Positions 44,111 through 54,923 of a stretch of DNA of 64,000 nt are shown one piece after another. A program made the translations under genes and the position numbers. The notes below the pieces were generated by a model that made no database searches, had not been told where the DNA came from, and saw only the letters and a list, made by a program, of their open reading frames with translations. Each line of letters begins with the position of its first letter. Position 1 is the first letter of the stretch. The stretch lies in the NCBI RefSeq assembly GCF_024679245.1, contig NC_090174.1, forward strand, positions 14,084,350 to 14,148,349. Direction: 5' to 3'. The DNA comes from Pseudorasbora parva (lineage: Eukaryota > Chordata > Actinopteri > Cypriniformes > Gobionidae).

Positions 44111-45374
44111 TTCGGTCCTAACTGAAATTGCAATTGTTACCAAACAGATAAGATTCTTAAAGGTATACTCCACTGCTTTTTCATATTAAACTATGCTATT
44201 CCCTCAACTAAGACGAGTTGATACATGCCTCTCTCGTCTCAGTGCGTGCAATTATCTCTCTCATTTCTGTCAATATGGGGGAGATATGAGATATGATTTT
44301 GCTGCCGGCTGCTCTCACCTGGAGGACCCATTGCTAGCCGCCTTCTTCCAATATCTAAATACATCATTACAATTAGCAACACAGGTAGATCCAAAGGTAT
44401 TCACAAACTAAACAAAGAAACAAACTATACCAGACAATGAAGGAAACAAACTGAGGGAAATGTGGCAGGAAATTAAGTATATGCACCTATTTGATTTTAT
44501 TTATTTTAAAAAGTGTGAACATGGTTCAGTTAAAAATGATTCAATTAGTTTCAGTTTCTGTTTATTAGAACTATTACATAAATCTCATTCTCATAGCACG
44601 TATACCTGACAAATATGCATCATATTAAGTTTATTAGTTAATGTCAAAAGGATACATTTTATATGTTATTAAAATATCGGTACATATATTTTAGTCATTT
44701 AAACCTTAATCGTTTTCGAGTTACAGGTGAAATGAAACACTTTTCATCGCATCTGCTGCTTGTTTAAATAGACATATTAATAGAATATAAGCTTAACTCA
44801 TCAACTATATAAAATCCTTATGTACTGCCAGATTTCAAGTTTTAAGTCAAATAGTAAGAATGATAGTTTTGAATATCGTTGATGTTATTGACATAAGCAG
44901 TTCAAGACAGAGACACAAGCAGACAACTAAGAGAAATATATTTTCCTAAACATGTTTTGGCTGGTAAGAAATATTTTTTACTGATCAGTTTCCACTATTC
45001 ACCTGCTATGTACCCTGCAATCTTATATTACAGTAAAGATCTGGACAGAGCACATTTTAGCATCAAAACTTTTATTTCATTTTTGTTTTATTTTATAAAA
45101 CTTTAATTTTATTCACCCAAAACTCTTTGTTTTGATTTTATGTATTCCATCCGACATGCAAAGATGTGGTGAATGTGTATGTGAAGTGGATGCATAGTAT
45201 ATCAACATTACTCTCGTCAACCCCTGAAATCAATTCAGTCTAATTAACAGAAAGGGCTCTCCAGTATAGACACTGTCTCATTGACATGATGATGCCACTC
45301 AACCTGATACAAAGTTACCACAATTATGGCAATTACATGTGGATGATTGCACTCAAACTGAGCAGAGCTCTGAG
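44111..45374. other. Intergenic stretch, no supported gene
   Basis: AT-rich. The open frames at 44193 and 45286 show no known motif. Confidence 0.35.
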
Positions 45375-46080
45375 AGACTCTCAGCTCGATTATCACTCTA
45401 TTCCTACGAGCTCTCTGATGGAGCGCTGTGCTGATGACACATTAGGGACCCTCACAGGCCCTTTGACACACTGGCCAACATTACTCAGGAAAAACAAAAC
45501 ACAAACATATTGCACTTTATTACTCAAATATTCAATGGTCACATGGTGGTTTACTTTCAGAATTTCAGTCAAAGTCCTCACATAAAGATCTTAGTTGTGA
45601 ATCTGTTTTAAAACCTAGTAAGATATGCTTGCTGTTTAGTCTACTGTCTACTAAAACGAACCTTCATATTTGAATAATTAGGGCATTGAAATATTTCACA
45701 CTTCAAATATTTAACTCTTTGGTCATTCTAAACCTCAGGCAAATGGAATCTTGAATTATCTTGATTCACATATCACATAATTTACCAGGTTAACAATTAC
45801 CAGTAATAAAATAATGGCTATTCATAAAATGATTTCTCATGCTCATTCCTTAACTATTTTAAAGTTTTTATTTGCAGATTTGTGGTGTCGTGGTTAAATT
45901 GATGTTGTACATCAGTTTCCAGGTCCAAATAAGCTACTCTATCTGATCCCAAAAACAACAAGGCTAAGATACACTTTAGAGGTGTAATATACTGAAAAAT
46001 CACAATCCTAATCTTTCTCTCCTTATACCAAAATCTAAGATGGCCAGACTGTGATAATTTTTTATGAAATGTTAAAATAT
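45375..46080 (+). repeat. Probable source of the insert at 42650-43354
   Basis: This copy is continuous with unrelated sequence on both sides and has no flanking duplication. That is what one expects of the donor, not of a second insertion. Confidence 0.7.
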
Positions 46081-47404
46081 ACAGAGTTTTTGAAAGCTTA
46101 TAGCAAAAATATGTGATAAGAAAAAATAGTGCTCATAAATGGCTGTTGAGATACTATTCTCTGTTGAAACTCGGTTTGAGTAAAGGTGTGAACCTGGAAA
46201 CAGTATTCCTTCCCTCATGACTTAACAAACGTTAGCATGTTGCTAAGCTAATAATCAACTCTACTCTAATGGATTCCAACAGCATTTGCTGTTATATGGT
46301 AACTCTATATGCCTAAAATACCACATTGACATTGATTAGTCCAACTATTTTTATTGACATTTTTTGATAATGAAAAAAATAATCAATACATCAATCTTAA
46401 TGAATACATTGATATTTCTCTCAGCTAATTTATCATCTAGGTTTTTGCACATTGCGAGCTTGCAAAGAGGCCCTACAACAATATTTCAGACTGAATGTGA
46501 GAATAATTGCATTTGTCCCTTATTGCAATTGTGTAGGGACAGCTGTTAGGCACGGATATTGTTTATAACTAGAGACCAAAAAAAAAAAAAAAAAAAAAAC
46601 ACTAAACAAAACATAAAAAGGCCCTTAGTGATCTGGCTTTCTGACAACAACAGTGTGTAAGAGGCTGGTTCAGGTTAATTAAGCATTGAGACAATAGGTT
46701 GGGCTATAAAGGGAGAGGGGATTTATGGTTAATGGGTCATAGCTGCCAAATGCTGGCAAGTCTTCTGTAGCTACAGATAGTAGTCATCTTCTCAAGTTGG
46801 CAGCTCCCAGCCAGAATCCTATCATGTATTTAACACCTAATCACCATAGAGAATAAGCCTTACTAACACTGTTATACACAAAACATTGCTGTCAATTACA
46901 ATGTTATAATTGTAACTGCACATGGGAAGTATGTGAGTGACAGTGAATGTTATGAGAATGTGAGTTAACATTTAGCCACTAACAGAGAACAGCATGCTTG
47001 TTTTGTCACAATTTATACATACAATATCACTGTAATACAAATAAAATAAAAAAATTGTATTGATAATGTTCTGCTAAGACATTATCTGTTAAAGGAAGTG
47101 TATGTAAGATTGTGGCCAAAACTGGTACTTCAGGTGTATCCCCTCTCCCTCTCCCCCTGACTTGAGGTTGCCAGATAGGCTGCAAGATCAAGCAGGAACT
47201 GTAGCTGCAGCTGTAACTAGAGCAGATTTGGCAACCCGGATGCCGAAACATGACTGCAACAACAACTTTAAAATGACAATATCCTGGCCAGACTACTGTT
47301 GTCAGTGATATAACTATTTGAAATTAACATGATTTCTTAATGTCTAGTGACATATCAGGGCCTTTTTATGATTAATTGAAATACATTTCTTACATACTGT
47401 TCCT
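46081..47404. other. Intergenic stretch with a poly-A tract
   Basis: A run of about 21 A occurs near 46579. No gene is supported. Confidence 0.35.
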
Positions 47405-48583
47405 TTAAAGGGGGGGTGAAATGCTGTTTCATGCATACTGAGCTTTTTACACTCAGTATGTTTTTACACCAAGTCACTGTTAAAGACTTGGATTCCCATC
47501 CTAAACATAGACAAAGTTTCAAAAACTAATGTTGGACGTTTGATGGAGTATTTCTGTGTTAAAAATACTCCTTCTGGTTTCTCACAAGTTTCGGAGAGTT
47601 TTTTTTGAGTATGGCTCAGCTTGACGTTAATAGAACGGAAGGTCCTTGTATGGGCCGTACGGGCTCTTCTCCCGGTAGGGTGCGCGCACGCGTGACTAGA
47701 GGGAGAGAGGAAATGCACGGCCGTAAACACTCTCAGCTGGAGATCCAGTCGTCCATGAACACTAATGTCGGTTATAGTCCACGCCGCGCTCCACTTCATT
47801 CCTCCACTTTGACATTAAGCGACTTCAACGCTTCAGCACAGCGTTCCGGGAAGGCAGCGCTGCATTTGAACCGATTTGAACGCAGAAATGCTTCAGTCGC
47901 ATCGCAAAGTGGATCTCCACACTCCAAGAAGTGTGTTTTTGACGGAGCCGTCCCAGCGATAAAGGTTCGGTCCTGCTTTGGAAGCAGCCGGTGAGTAAAA
48001 CTGCTTCAAATATCTGTGCTGTTGCTTATCGTCACGTGAGTAAACATCAGTAAACGACACGATCGCGTGCTTCGTCATTCAAATGCGCTAACGGACTTCA
48101 TTGCGGTTCTATGTAACTTATAACGTTACACTAGTCTGACGTGCAAAACCGTTTTGCTTGCTACTAAGGTTTGGACGCATACAATAGTCCATAAACCCAA
48201 TCATGTCCTCATAAACTGAGAGTAAAGACAAATGTTGACAGGCCACTAAATACAGTACATACCACAGAGACAGACGTCCTGCTGTTGCTGTTTCTATTTC
48301 AGCCTCCGAATTAGATTCTGGATCATATCTATTAGCTGAGAGCGATAGCAAGGGTTTCTCCACGCTTGAGGACGTCACCGCTTTGCGCATTCGTCATTCT
48401 TTAGCTCCGCCCACACGATATGCCTCCAGCCGCTCGTTTTTTTCCGGAAAGACTCGGTACAGCCCATATTTCTTTTACAAATATAATAAAACTAAAGACT
48501 TTTCGGAGATGCAATACTACTCTATAGGTACTCAAGATTGACATGAGATTGACTGAAACTAAGTGTCCCCCCCCCCCCTTTAA
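47405..48583. mobile_element. TTAA-bounded DNA transposon (family D) with partial coding exon
   Basis: The left edge is TTAAAGGGGGGGTGAAA and the right edge TGTCCCCCCCCCCCTTTAA. Both start TTAA + AGGG, like families A and B, and suggest a Kolobok-type element. The right half carries an exon-like minus-strand frame. The left half has an open plus frame (47605-47994) that I take as non-coding repeat sequence. Confidence 0.6.
48263..48390 (-). pseudogene. Exon-like remnant inside family D
   Basis: The minus-strand frame from the ATG at 48390 reads MRKAVTSSSVEKPLLSLSAN and on to an acidic DPESNSEAEIE stretch, then a GTATGT donor at 48262. It looks like the first coding exon of an autonomous relative. 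The rest of the gene is absent. Confidence 0.4.
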
Positions 48584-48867
48584 TTTCACTGAATTTCCTT
48601 CCAGCCTAAAACACAACAAAATGCAACAAATAATCCAATATATTGGTAATACTCTATGAAAAATTACATCATATTAACATAGTACATTGGGCAAAGTACT
48701 AATTTTACAGGCTTTTCTTACAATGTACATATTTAAAAAGAATTATTGTATTTTCCTGCATTGTATTAAAAATAACTTAAATGTATTCAATAAAAAGTGC
48801 ATATTTAAGGAAGAAATATTGTTTTTTATAGGAAACATTCATACTGAAAAACATTTTTGAAGTTTCA

Positions 48868-50419
48868 TTAAAGGGATCCCCTGGTGTTGAGACTTGTATG
48901 GCTTAATTTAACATAAATGATGTCTCTTACTGAATTTTGTTGCCATTTTGTTTGTGTTCTAGGTTGATGACGTAGATTGGTTGAACTCCTCAATCAGCTG
49001 GCGTTACCCGTAGCTATTTTTACCACAACGCAACTCGAAAATTGTTTCAGAGTTAAACAAAACCAATGAATTGCTTTGTAATTGTACTTAAAACACACTC
49101 AAACATACATGTGCACACAAACTCACCTACACAAGTCACAAACAGATCGGCGGCCGGGCACACACACCTGACAGACTGCGCTGTCTCAATCGAGATGTTG
49201 GGCTGCTCAGTCTCCACGACAGGGGCTGAATCCGAAATCGACCCCCTATACCCTGAAATAGGGCATTATTTGAAGGGACGGCCATTTGTAGTGTTGTCCG
49301 ACATCATGGACATGTTCGAGTGCAGTCATTCAGTCTCACGTGCACCGCAATAACGAGTGTACAGCCGATTTACAAACAGCTGTCCGACTTCACGCACCCA
49401 AACATACATGTGCACACAAACTCTCTCGCTCACACAGACTCACACACCCCAACAGATCGGCGCGAACACACACACACACACCCCAACAGATCGGCGCGAA
49501 CACACACGCACTGCGTGCGCGCATACATAACCCTCAATCACTTGTGTTGATATCTAGACTGTTGATATGCAGTAGATTAACTGTAATGCCTAATGTATCC
49601 AGCAGAGGGAAATATCTAGGTAGGATGATGGGATAAGTTAACGTGAGGAGGAAGAGAGGCAGGATGTTTTGGTGATGATGCATGGGATTGTTTGTGCATT
49701 AAAGTTTGAGCACAAGCTCAGTGAATTAACCTCAATCTTTAAACTTTCACTTTTAAGACACAAATTACTTTCGCTACTTTTGTTCACTAATACAACTTGA
49801 AGGAGTTAATGAAGACGATCGAGTGCGTGAAGTCGGACAGCTGTTTGTAAATCGGCTGTACACTCGTTATTGCGGTGAACGTGAGACTGAATGACTGCAC
49901 TTGAACATGTCCCTATGGTGTCGGACAACACTACAAATGGCCGTCCCTTCAAATAATGCCCTATTTCAAGGTAAAGGGGGTCGATTTCGGATTCAGCCCC
50001 TGTCGTGGAGACTGAGCAGCCCAACATCTCGATTGAGACAGCGCAGTCTGTCAGGTGTGTGTGCCCGGCCGCCGATCTGTTTGTGGCTTGTGTAGGTGAG
50101 TTTGTTTGCACATGTATGTTTGAGTGTGTTTTAAGTACAATTACAAAGCAATTCATTGGTTTTGTTTAACTCTGAAACAATTTTCGAGTTGCGTTGTGGT
50201 AAAAATAGCTACGGGTAGCGCCAGCTGATTGAGGAGTTCAACCATTCTACGTCATCAACCTAGAACGCAAACAAAATGGCGCCGCCCATGGTCCAAATAT
50301 AAAATCGATTTTTTAAATAACGTAGATCTTTCATGGGTTTTCTACTACATAATTCAGTAAGAGACATCATTTATGTTATATTAAGCCATACAAGTCTCAA
50401 CACCAGGGGATCCCTTTAA
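48868..50419. mobile_element. Palindromic TTAA element (family B), 1.55 kb
   Basis: The outer ends TTAAAGGGATCCCCTGG and CCAGGGGATCCCTTTAA start arms of about 530 bp (48868-49396) and 600 bp (49819-50419) that are inverted copies, leaving a loop of about 420 bp. The left arm lacks some 75 bp found in the right arm. The open frames at 49066 and 49806 are the same arm sequence read on opposite strands. The loop contains ACACAC-rich text and two AACAGATCGGCGCGAACACA units. Confidence 0.8.
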
Positions 50420-50422
50420 AAT

Positions 50423-51271
50423 AAAGGCACCAAGATGTTAGCAGCAGATCCTTTAAGTCCTGCTGCGAGGTAGGGTTTCAATGGATCGGACTTGTTCGTT
50501 CAGCACATCCCACAAATTCTTGATTGGATTGAGATCTGGGGAATTTAGAGGCCAAGTCAACACCTCAAACTCGTTGTTGTGCTCCTTAAATTGTTCCTGA
50601 ACCATTTTTGTTTTGTGGCAGCACTGGCAGGGCACATTATCCTGCTGAAAGAGGCCACAGCCACCATACATGGTCTGCAACAATGCTTAGGTAAGTGGTA
50701 CATGTCAAAGTAACATCCACATGAATGGCAGGACCGAAGGTTTCCTAGCAGAACATCACCCAAAGCATCACACTGCCTCTGCCCACTTGCCTTCTTCTCA
50801 TATTGCATCCCTGGTGCCATGTGTTCCCCAGGTAAACAACGCACATGTACTTGGCCATCCATGTGATTTAGAAGAAAACGTGATTCATTAGACTGGGCTA
50901 CCTTCTTCAATTGCTCCGTGGTCCAGTTCTGATGCTCACTTTGCCCACTGTTGGTGCTTTCAGCGGTGGACAGGGGTCACCATGGGCACCTTGACCGGTC
51001 AGCATATGCAACAAACTGTGATGCACTGTGTTTTCTGCCACCTTTCTATCAGAACCAACATTAACTTATTGAGCAATTTGAGCTACAGTAGCTCGTCTGT
51101 TTGATCAACCACACGGGCCAGCCTTTGCTCCACACATGCATCATTTAGGCCGCTTATGACCATGTTGTCGGTTTACCACTGTTACTTCCTTGGATCACTT
51201 TTGATAGATACTGACTGAGATAATCAGTTATTCACTTCACCGGTCATAATGTTATGTCTGATCAGTGTATA
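50423..51271 (-). mobile_element. Tc1-like element, minus strand, truncated
   Basis: The right end keeps a terminal repeat (CATAATGTTATGTCTGATCA, ending near TGTATA at 51271). The other end is lost against the family B palindrome. Minus-strand frames show a LLNHMDGQVHVRCLPGE segment, FQQDNVPCQCC and SPDLNPIKNLWDVLNEQV, all from a Tc1 transposase. Confidence 0.75.
50453..50910 (-). pseudogene. Tc1 transposase C-terminal relic
   Basis: Two overlapping minus-strand frames carry parts of the DDE/D domain: a middle Asp in FQQDN (near 50640) and the SPDLNPIKNLWD block (near 50520). Frames are broken between them and no HTH half is present as an intact frame. Confidence 0.75.
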
Positions 51272-52182
51272 TATGTTACAAAATGTACAAAATACTGTTC
51301 TTTTGAAGTCATAAACAAATTAAATCCACAAAAACTTTACTCAGCACAACTGTTTTTAACATTGATAAGAATATGAACATTTTCTTGAGCACCAAGTCAG
51401 TATCCTACAACGATGGCTCATCCAGTCAGATTTTAAAGTCAGAACAGACTTAGAACTGTTTTATGATGATTTGCTAAGAGACGGTATCTGAAATTAGTGC
51501 ACTCAATCCAAGCTATAGATTAAAATAAAAATAATTCAAACACATTAGCATCCCATATTTCTAAAATGTAAGCACTGAAATGAGAGCTATAGGGTTGAAC
51601 GGCATGTCTATGAGAAAACATTGCATATCATTAACAGGCCAAGCCACTGAGTGTCCAAATGAGCTGACCACCACAGCAGATTAAAGTCTATTGGCAACCT
51701 TCCACCCCACAGCTTGACCTCTCACACTGTTACTCATCTCACACAGTCTTGACTCGCAGCAGTAGGTTTTGTAGACACTGGTGGCCAATGTGGCCTGTAA
51801 TTGGGAGAAAGGAGAGGCCAGCAGCCCCTCTATTAGTCCTTGGCACCTCTGTGCTGCAACTCTGCAGGAGACGGAGTAATTGGACCTGTCTAGTCTCTCT
51901 CCAGTCACCAGTTCAAGTTTAAAGTGATAGAATTAGTAACGCACAAAGAGAGAACACAAAAGTATATCTCAACCATGTTGAATGTAAAATGCAATTATTG
52001 ATTACAAAAAAACTAGACAATCGGAGTGGTGTTAGACCGTTAACTCATTGCTAACTTATACTGCCCTGATTTAACCAGCAAGTTTCTGAACAGGGGCCAT
52101 GCACAGATAATTTGGAAGGCAGGTGCTCAACCTACAAAAAAGAGAGTTTTTGTTTGTAAAACACCAAAGACTAGTGGTAAGG
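51272..52182. other. Mostly AT-rich stretch with one exon-like GC-richer block
   Basis: The only notable piece is the minus-strand open frame at 51681-51908, listed separately. Confidence 0.35.
51681..51908 (-). other. Cysteine-containing open frame, possible exon
   Basis: The 75-codon frame is GC-richer than its surroundings, with Cys-rich text (NYSVSCRVAAQRC, YKTYCCESRLCEM). I do not recognise a family and could not assign convincing splice sites. It might be an exon of a gene outside the window, a retroposed fragment, or chance. Confidence 0.25.
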
Positions 52183-52530
52183 ATCTCGGTTACAACTGTA
52201 ACCCTGGTTCCATGAGACATGTTTAAAATGTTGCAATATGCCTCTGCATGATTGCATCTTAAAGCACATGTGAAATTAATCCAATGGCATGGTGGTAAGT
52301 CATCCCATATATAGTATGTGACCGCTTGAAGCTTTAAAGCACACCCGAACAAAACAATGTCAGCTTCCGATTGGCTGAAGCAAGTCGATCACAGGCATTC
52401 AGAGAGTATGGTAGGGTGAAGCAACATTTCATTCTCTTCTCTGGGAAACAGGGTTACAGTCGTAACCGAGATGTTCCCTTTCAAAGGAACTGCACGCTGT
52501 GTCAGATGTTGATGCTATGGGGACATTAAT
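52183..52530 (+). repeat. DIRS-like right terminus, copy 4 (diverged)
   Basis: ATCTCGGTTACAACTGTAACC (52183) is matched in inverted form by GGTTACAGTCGTAACCGAGAT ending near 52472, which continues TGTTCCCTTTCAAAGGAACT. This is the same order of parts as in copies 1-3. The region between lacks a clear TATAAA but has CCCATATATAG. Confidence 0.6.
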
Positions 52531-52569
52531 ACCCACTATACAATACTGACTAGTGCCTGTTAGTATTAA

Positions 52570-52920
52570 TCATGGCGAGCAGAAATCTAGGGCATAAGTA
52601 CCTGAGACCCTGGGGTGGAGTCCAAGTTTACCGTCCTTCGGATGAGACGTTAAACCGAGGTCCCACCTCTCTATGGTCGTTAAAAATACCAAATTTGCCC
52701 ATTGGCCCCTGTCCATCATGGCCTCCTAATAATCCCCATATTGGCTTCATCACTTGGGTCTCCTCTCCACTATAAACTGGTGTGTGGTGAGCGTTCTGGC
52801 GCAATATAGCTGCCGTTGCATCATCCAGGTGGATGCTGCACATTGGTGGTGGTTAAGGAGATTCCCCCTTCTATGTAAAGTGCTTTGAGTGCCTAGAAAA
52901 GCACTATATAAATGTAATGA

Positions 52921-52970
<50 letters not shown>
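52570..52970 (+). repeat. LINE/SINE 3' region with (ATT)n tail
   Basis: It reads through CCTTCGGATGAGACGTTAAA, TTGGTGGTGGTTAAGGAGAT and GCACTATATAAATGTAATGA, then 16 ATT units (52922-52969). This is a very common fish repeat end. The plus-strand open frame across it is not a gene. Confidence 0.7.
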
Positions 52971-53034
52971 AGAACCTCACAAATGTATGCAGAGAGAACC
53001 AGCCATCCAACACTAAATATTCAACAATATTATT

Positions 53035-53190
53035 GATCTTCCTCCATCACTAAATTTTCTTAAGCTGGACTTTGACACTATTTTCTTCTAGATCTGCTGT
53101 ACAGCCAAAACGTGTTGGCTTTATTTTATTGTTATCACTGTAAAGCAGCGTTGAAACAATCTGTATTGTATAAAGCGCTATATAAATAAA
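53035..53190 (+). repeat. SINE/LINE tail, same family as 38208-38484
   Basis: It shares CTGTACAGCCAAA, the AAAGCAGCGTTGAAACAATC region and AAAGCGCTATATAAATAAAG with the copy inside the Tc1 at 38.3 kb. Confidence 0.65.
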
Positions 53191-53194
53191 GGTA

Positions 53195-53490
53195 GAGGTC
53201 GACCGATTAATCGGTTTTGCAGATTAATCGGCACCGCTAGCTGATTGGTGGAACAATCAGTTATCTGTAAAAATTAATACTGATAGATTTGTTTAATGTC
53301 CAAGACGTGCCCACCTGCTCGGAGTTAGAGCCCACTCCACCAGGGGTGTGGCCTCTTCCTGGGTGCTGGCTCGTGGCGCGTCGCTTACAGATGTTGTAAA
53401 GCTGCGGGCTGGGCGACACCCAACATGTTTGCTAGATTTTAATGCATGCGTGTAGAGTCGCTATCTTCCCGTGTACTCACTTCCATAGTC
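53195..53490. repeat. Possible hAT left end
   Basis: TAGAGGTCGACCGATTAATCGG-like text with a second GATTAATCGG close by resembles a hAT terminus. No matching right end was found. Confidence 0.35.
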
Positions 53491-53499
53491 AGTAACACC

Positions 53500-54360
53500 G
53501 AAGTGCCCGTTCTAAGTGTCGGCTTGCTGCGCCACTCCCTTCCAAAATGGAATGGATATGTGCGCTTATGCTCCAGTTGAGTTCCCCAGTATGGCGAACC
53601 CTGTTGAGTCCTCCGCAACCCGCGGCAGTCAGATGTGGCGGAGCGTCCAACGCCAGGTCAAACACTCGTATGCATTGGTGGAACTTGTGTTCAGCTGTGT
53701 TCCATATGTCGTGACCCACACGCCGGTCCCATATGTGTATTCTTCCACGGTACGGCTCCCTACGGCAAGCCCGTGTCTTTCCCTCGGCAGAGCCCGTTTT
53801 GCCATCTCAGTCTGGTGTTGCTCTCCCGTCTATAATGGCTGGGTCCACCCCTGGGACTTCCATATGTTGTACTGCCCACGGCCAGTCCATTCGTGTATTC
53901 TCCACATGGTAACTCCCTCTGGGCAGGATGCTTTCCCAGCGTTTATCCAATAGTCTGCTGAATGGGTCTTGCAGAACAGCAGCGTGACTCTCCCTGCGTA
54001 AATTTCCCCGCCCAGTACAGATGGGGTCTGAGGGGCCCTAGCAGGGCGCTGGAAGTGGTAGTAACTGTGGCGCTTTCCAAAGGGATCCCAATTCGTCGTT
54101 GACGTCCGACATACGCTGAAGACATATTTGCACTTTATCCTCATCAAACCCAAACAGACTATTATGTGCCCAGGGAATATTATCACCAAGTCATGTGCTG
54201 TTATATTACCCATTATTTCCCTACCATGCATCAACGTTAGGAAGGTTAAAACATACTTCATTATGCATGCTATGAATCTGAGATCAGGTGTTTCTGTAAT
54301 GATTTGGTATCTGTGCTGGTAGAGGGCTTGAGTGAAATCAATAACTGGCGACACCTGTCT
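53500..54360. repeat. Unclassified repeat-like region with related internal units
   Basis: Units at 53700-53795 and 53861-53945 are related (TTCCATATGT...GTGTATTCT...GGTA.....CTCCCT), about 161 bp apart. Frames of 145 and 174 codons are open on opposite strands over the same bases, with no domain that I recognise. It lies to the right of DIRS terminus 4, where the body of that minus-strand element would be, so a link is possible but unproven. Confidence 0.35.
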
Positions 54361-54923
54361 CCAGCAAAGCCGAGAAAGGATCTATCATAGTAGAAGCGTG
54401 ATTTATGCCGTTAGAAGACAGATCAGGAGGACAGGCCACAGAGACAGATGCGGGTGGATGGAGAGATGTAGATAACGATAGATGCACATCCTTCTTTGCC
54501 AGAAAGTGTCAGGGAACAAAATTCCTGTGTTTTTTTCTTGTGTTTTTTTCCCACCAGCAGTGAAAGGTCTGTAACCATCAGTGCCCTTTTATCTCAAGCA
54601 ATATATGTAAATGTACATGCATTAAACGAGAACTGCTAGTTAAACTCAGTAATTAATTGACAAATCACTGCAGCAGATGAAGAAATACTCCATGTTAGAA
54701 ATGCAGTGGAATTGTATGGCAGTACAGTCTTTAACTATTATTTGTGTATATTTGTGATTGTATTAAATTCTATGGTCACTCTTCTAGGACATCCATGTGA
54801 ACCTGAGAAGAAAATTCACGGAGCAGCGGGATCATCATTTCAGCGATTAAAACGTTAAGATCAACTCTGTTCTTTACATAAAGACATTGTATATCTTCAG
54901 AAAACTTGGAATGCAACATGAGT
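54361..54923. other. Intergenic stretch
   Basis: AT-rich, without open frames of note or recognised repeats. Confidence 0.35.

Noticed and set aside
47605..47994. 129-codon Arg/Ser-rich protein as a host gene
   Set aside because: It lies within a TTAA-bounded element, lacks known motifs and resembles non-coding repeat sequence.
49320..49636. His/Thr-rich frames in the palindrome loop
   Set aside because: They come from CACACA-rich sequence in two overlapping frames, with no sign of coding.
53830..54354. 174-codon minus-strand frame as a host gene
   Set aside because: It overlaps an open plus-strand frame and internal repeat units, has no recognised domain, and lies in repeat-like sequence.
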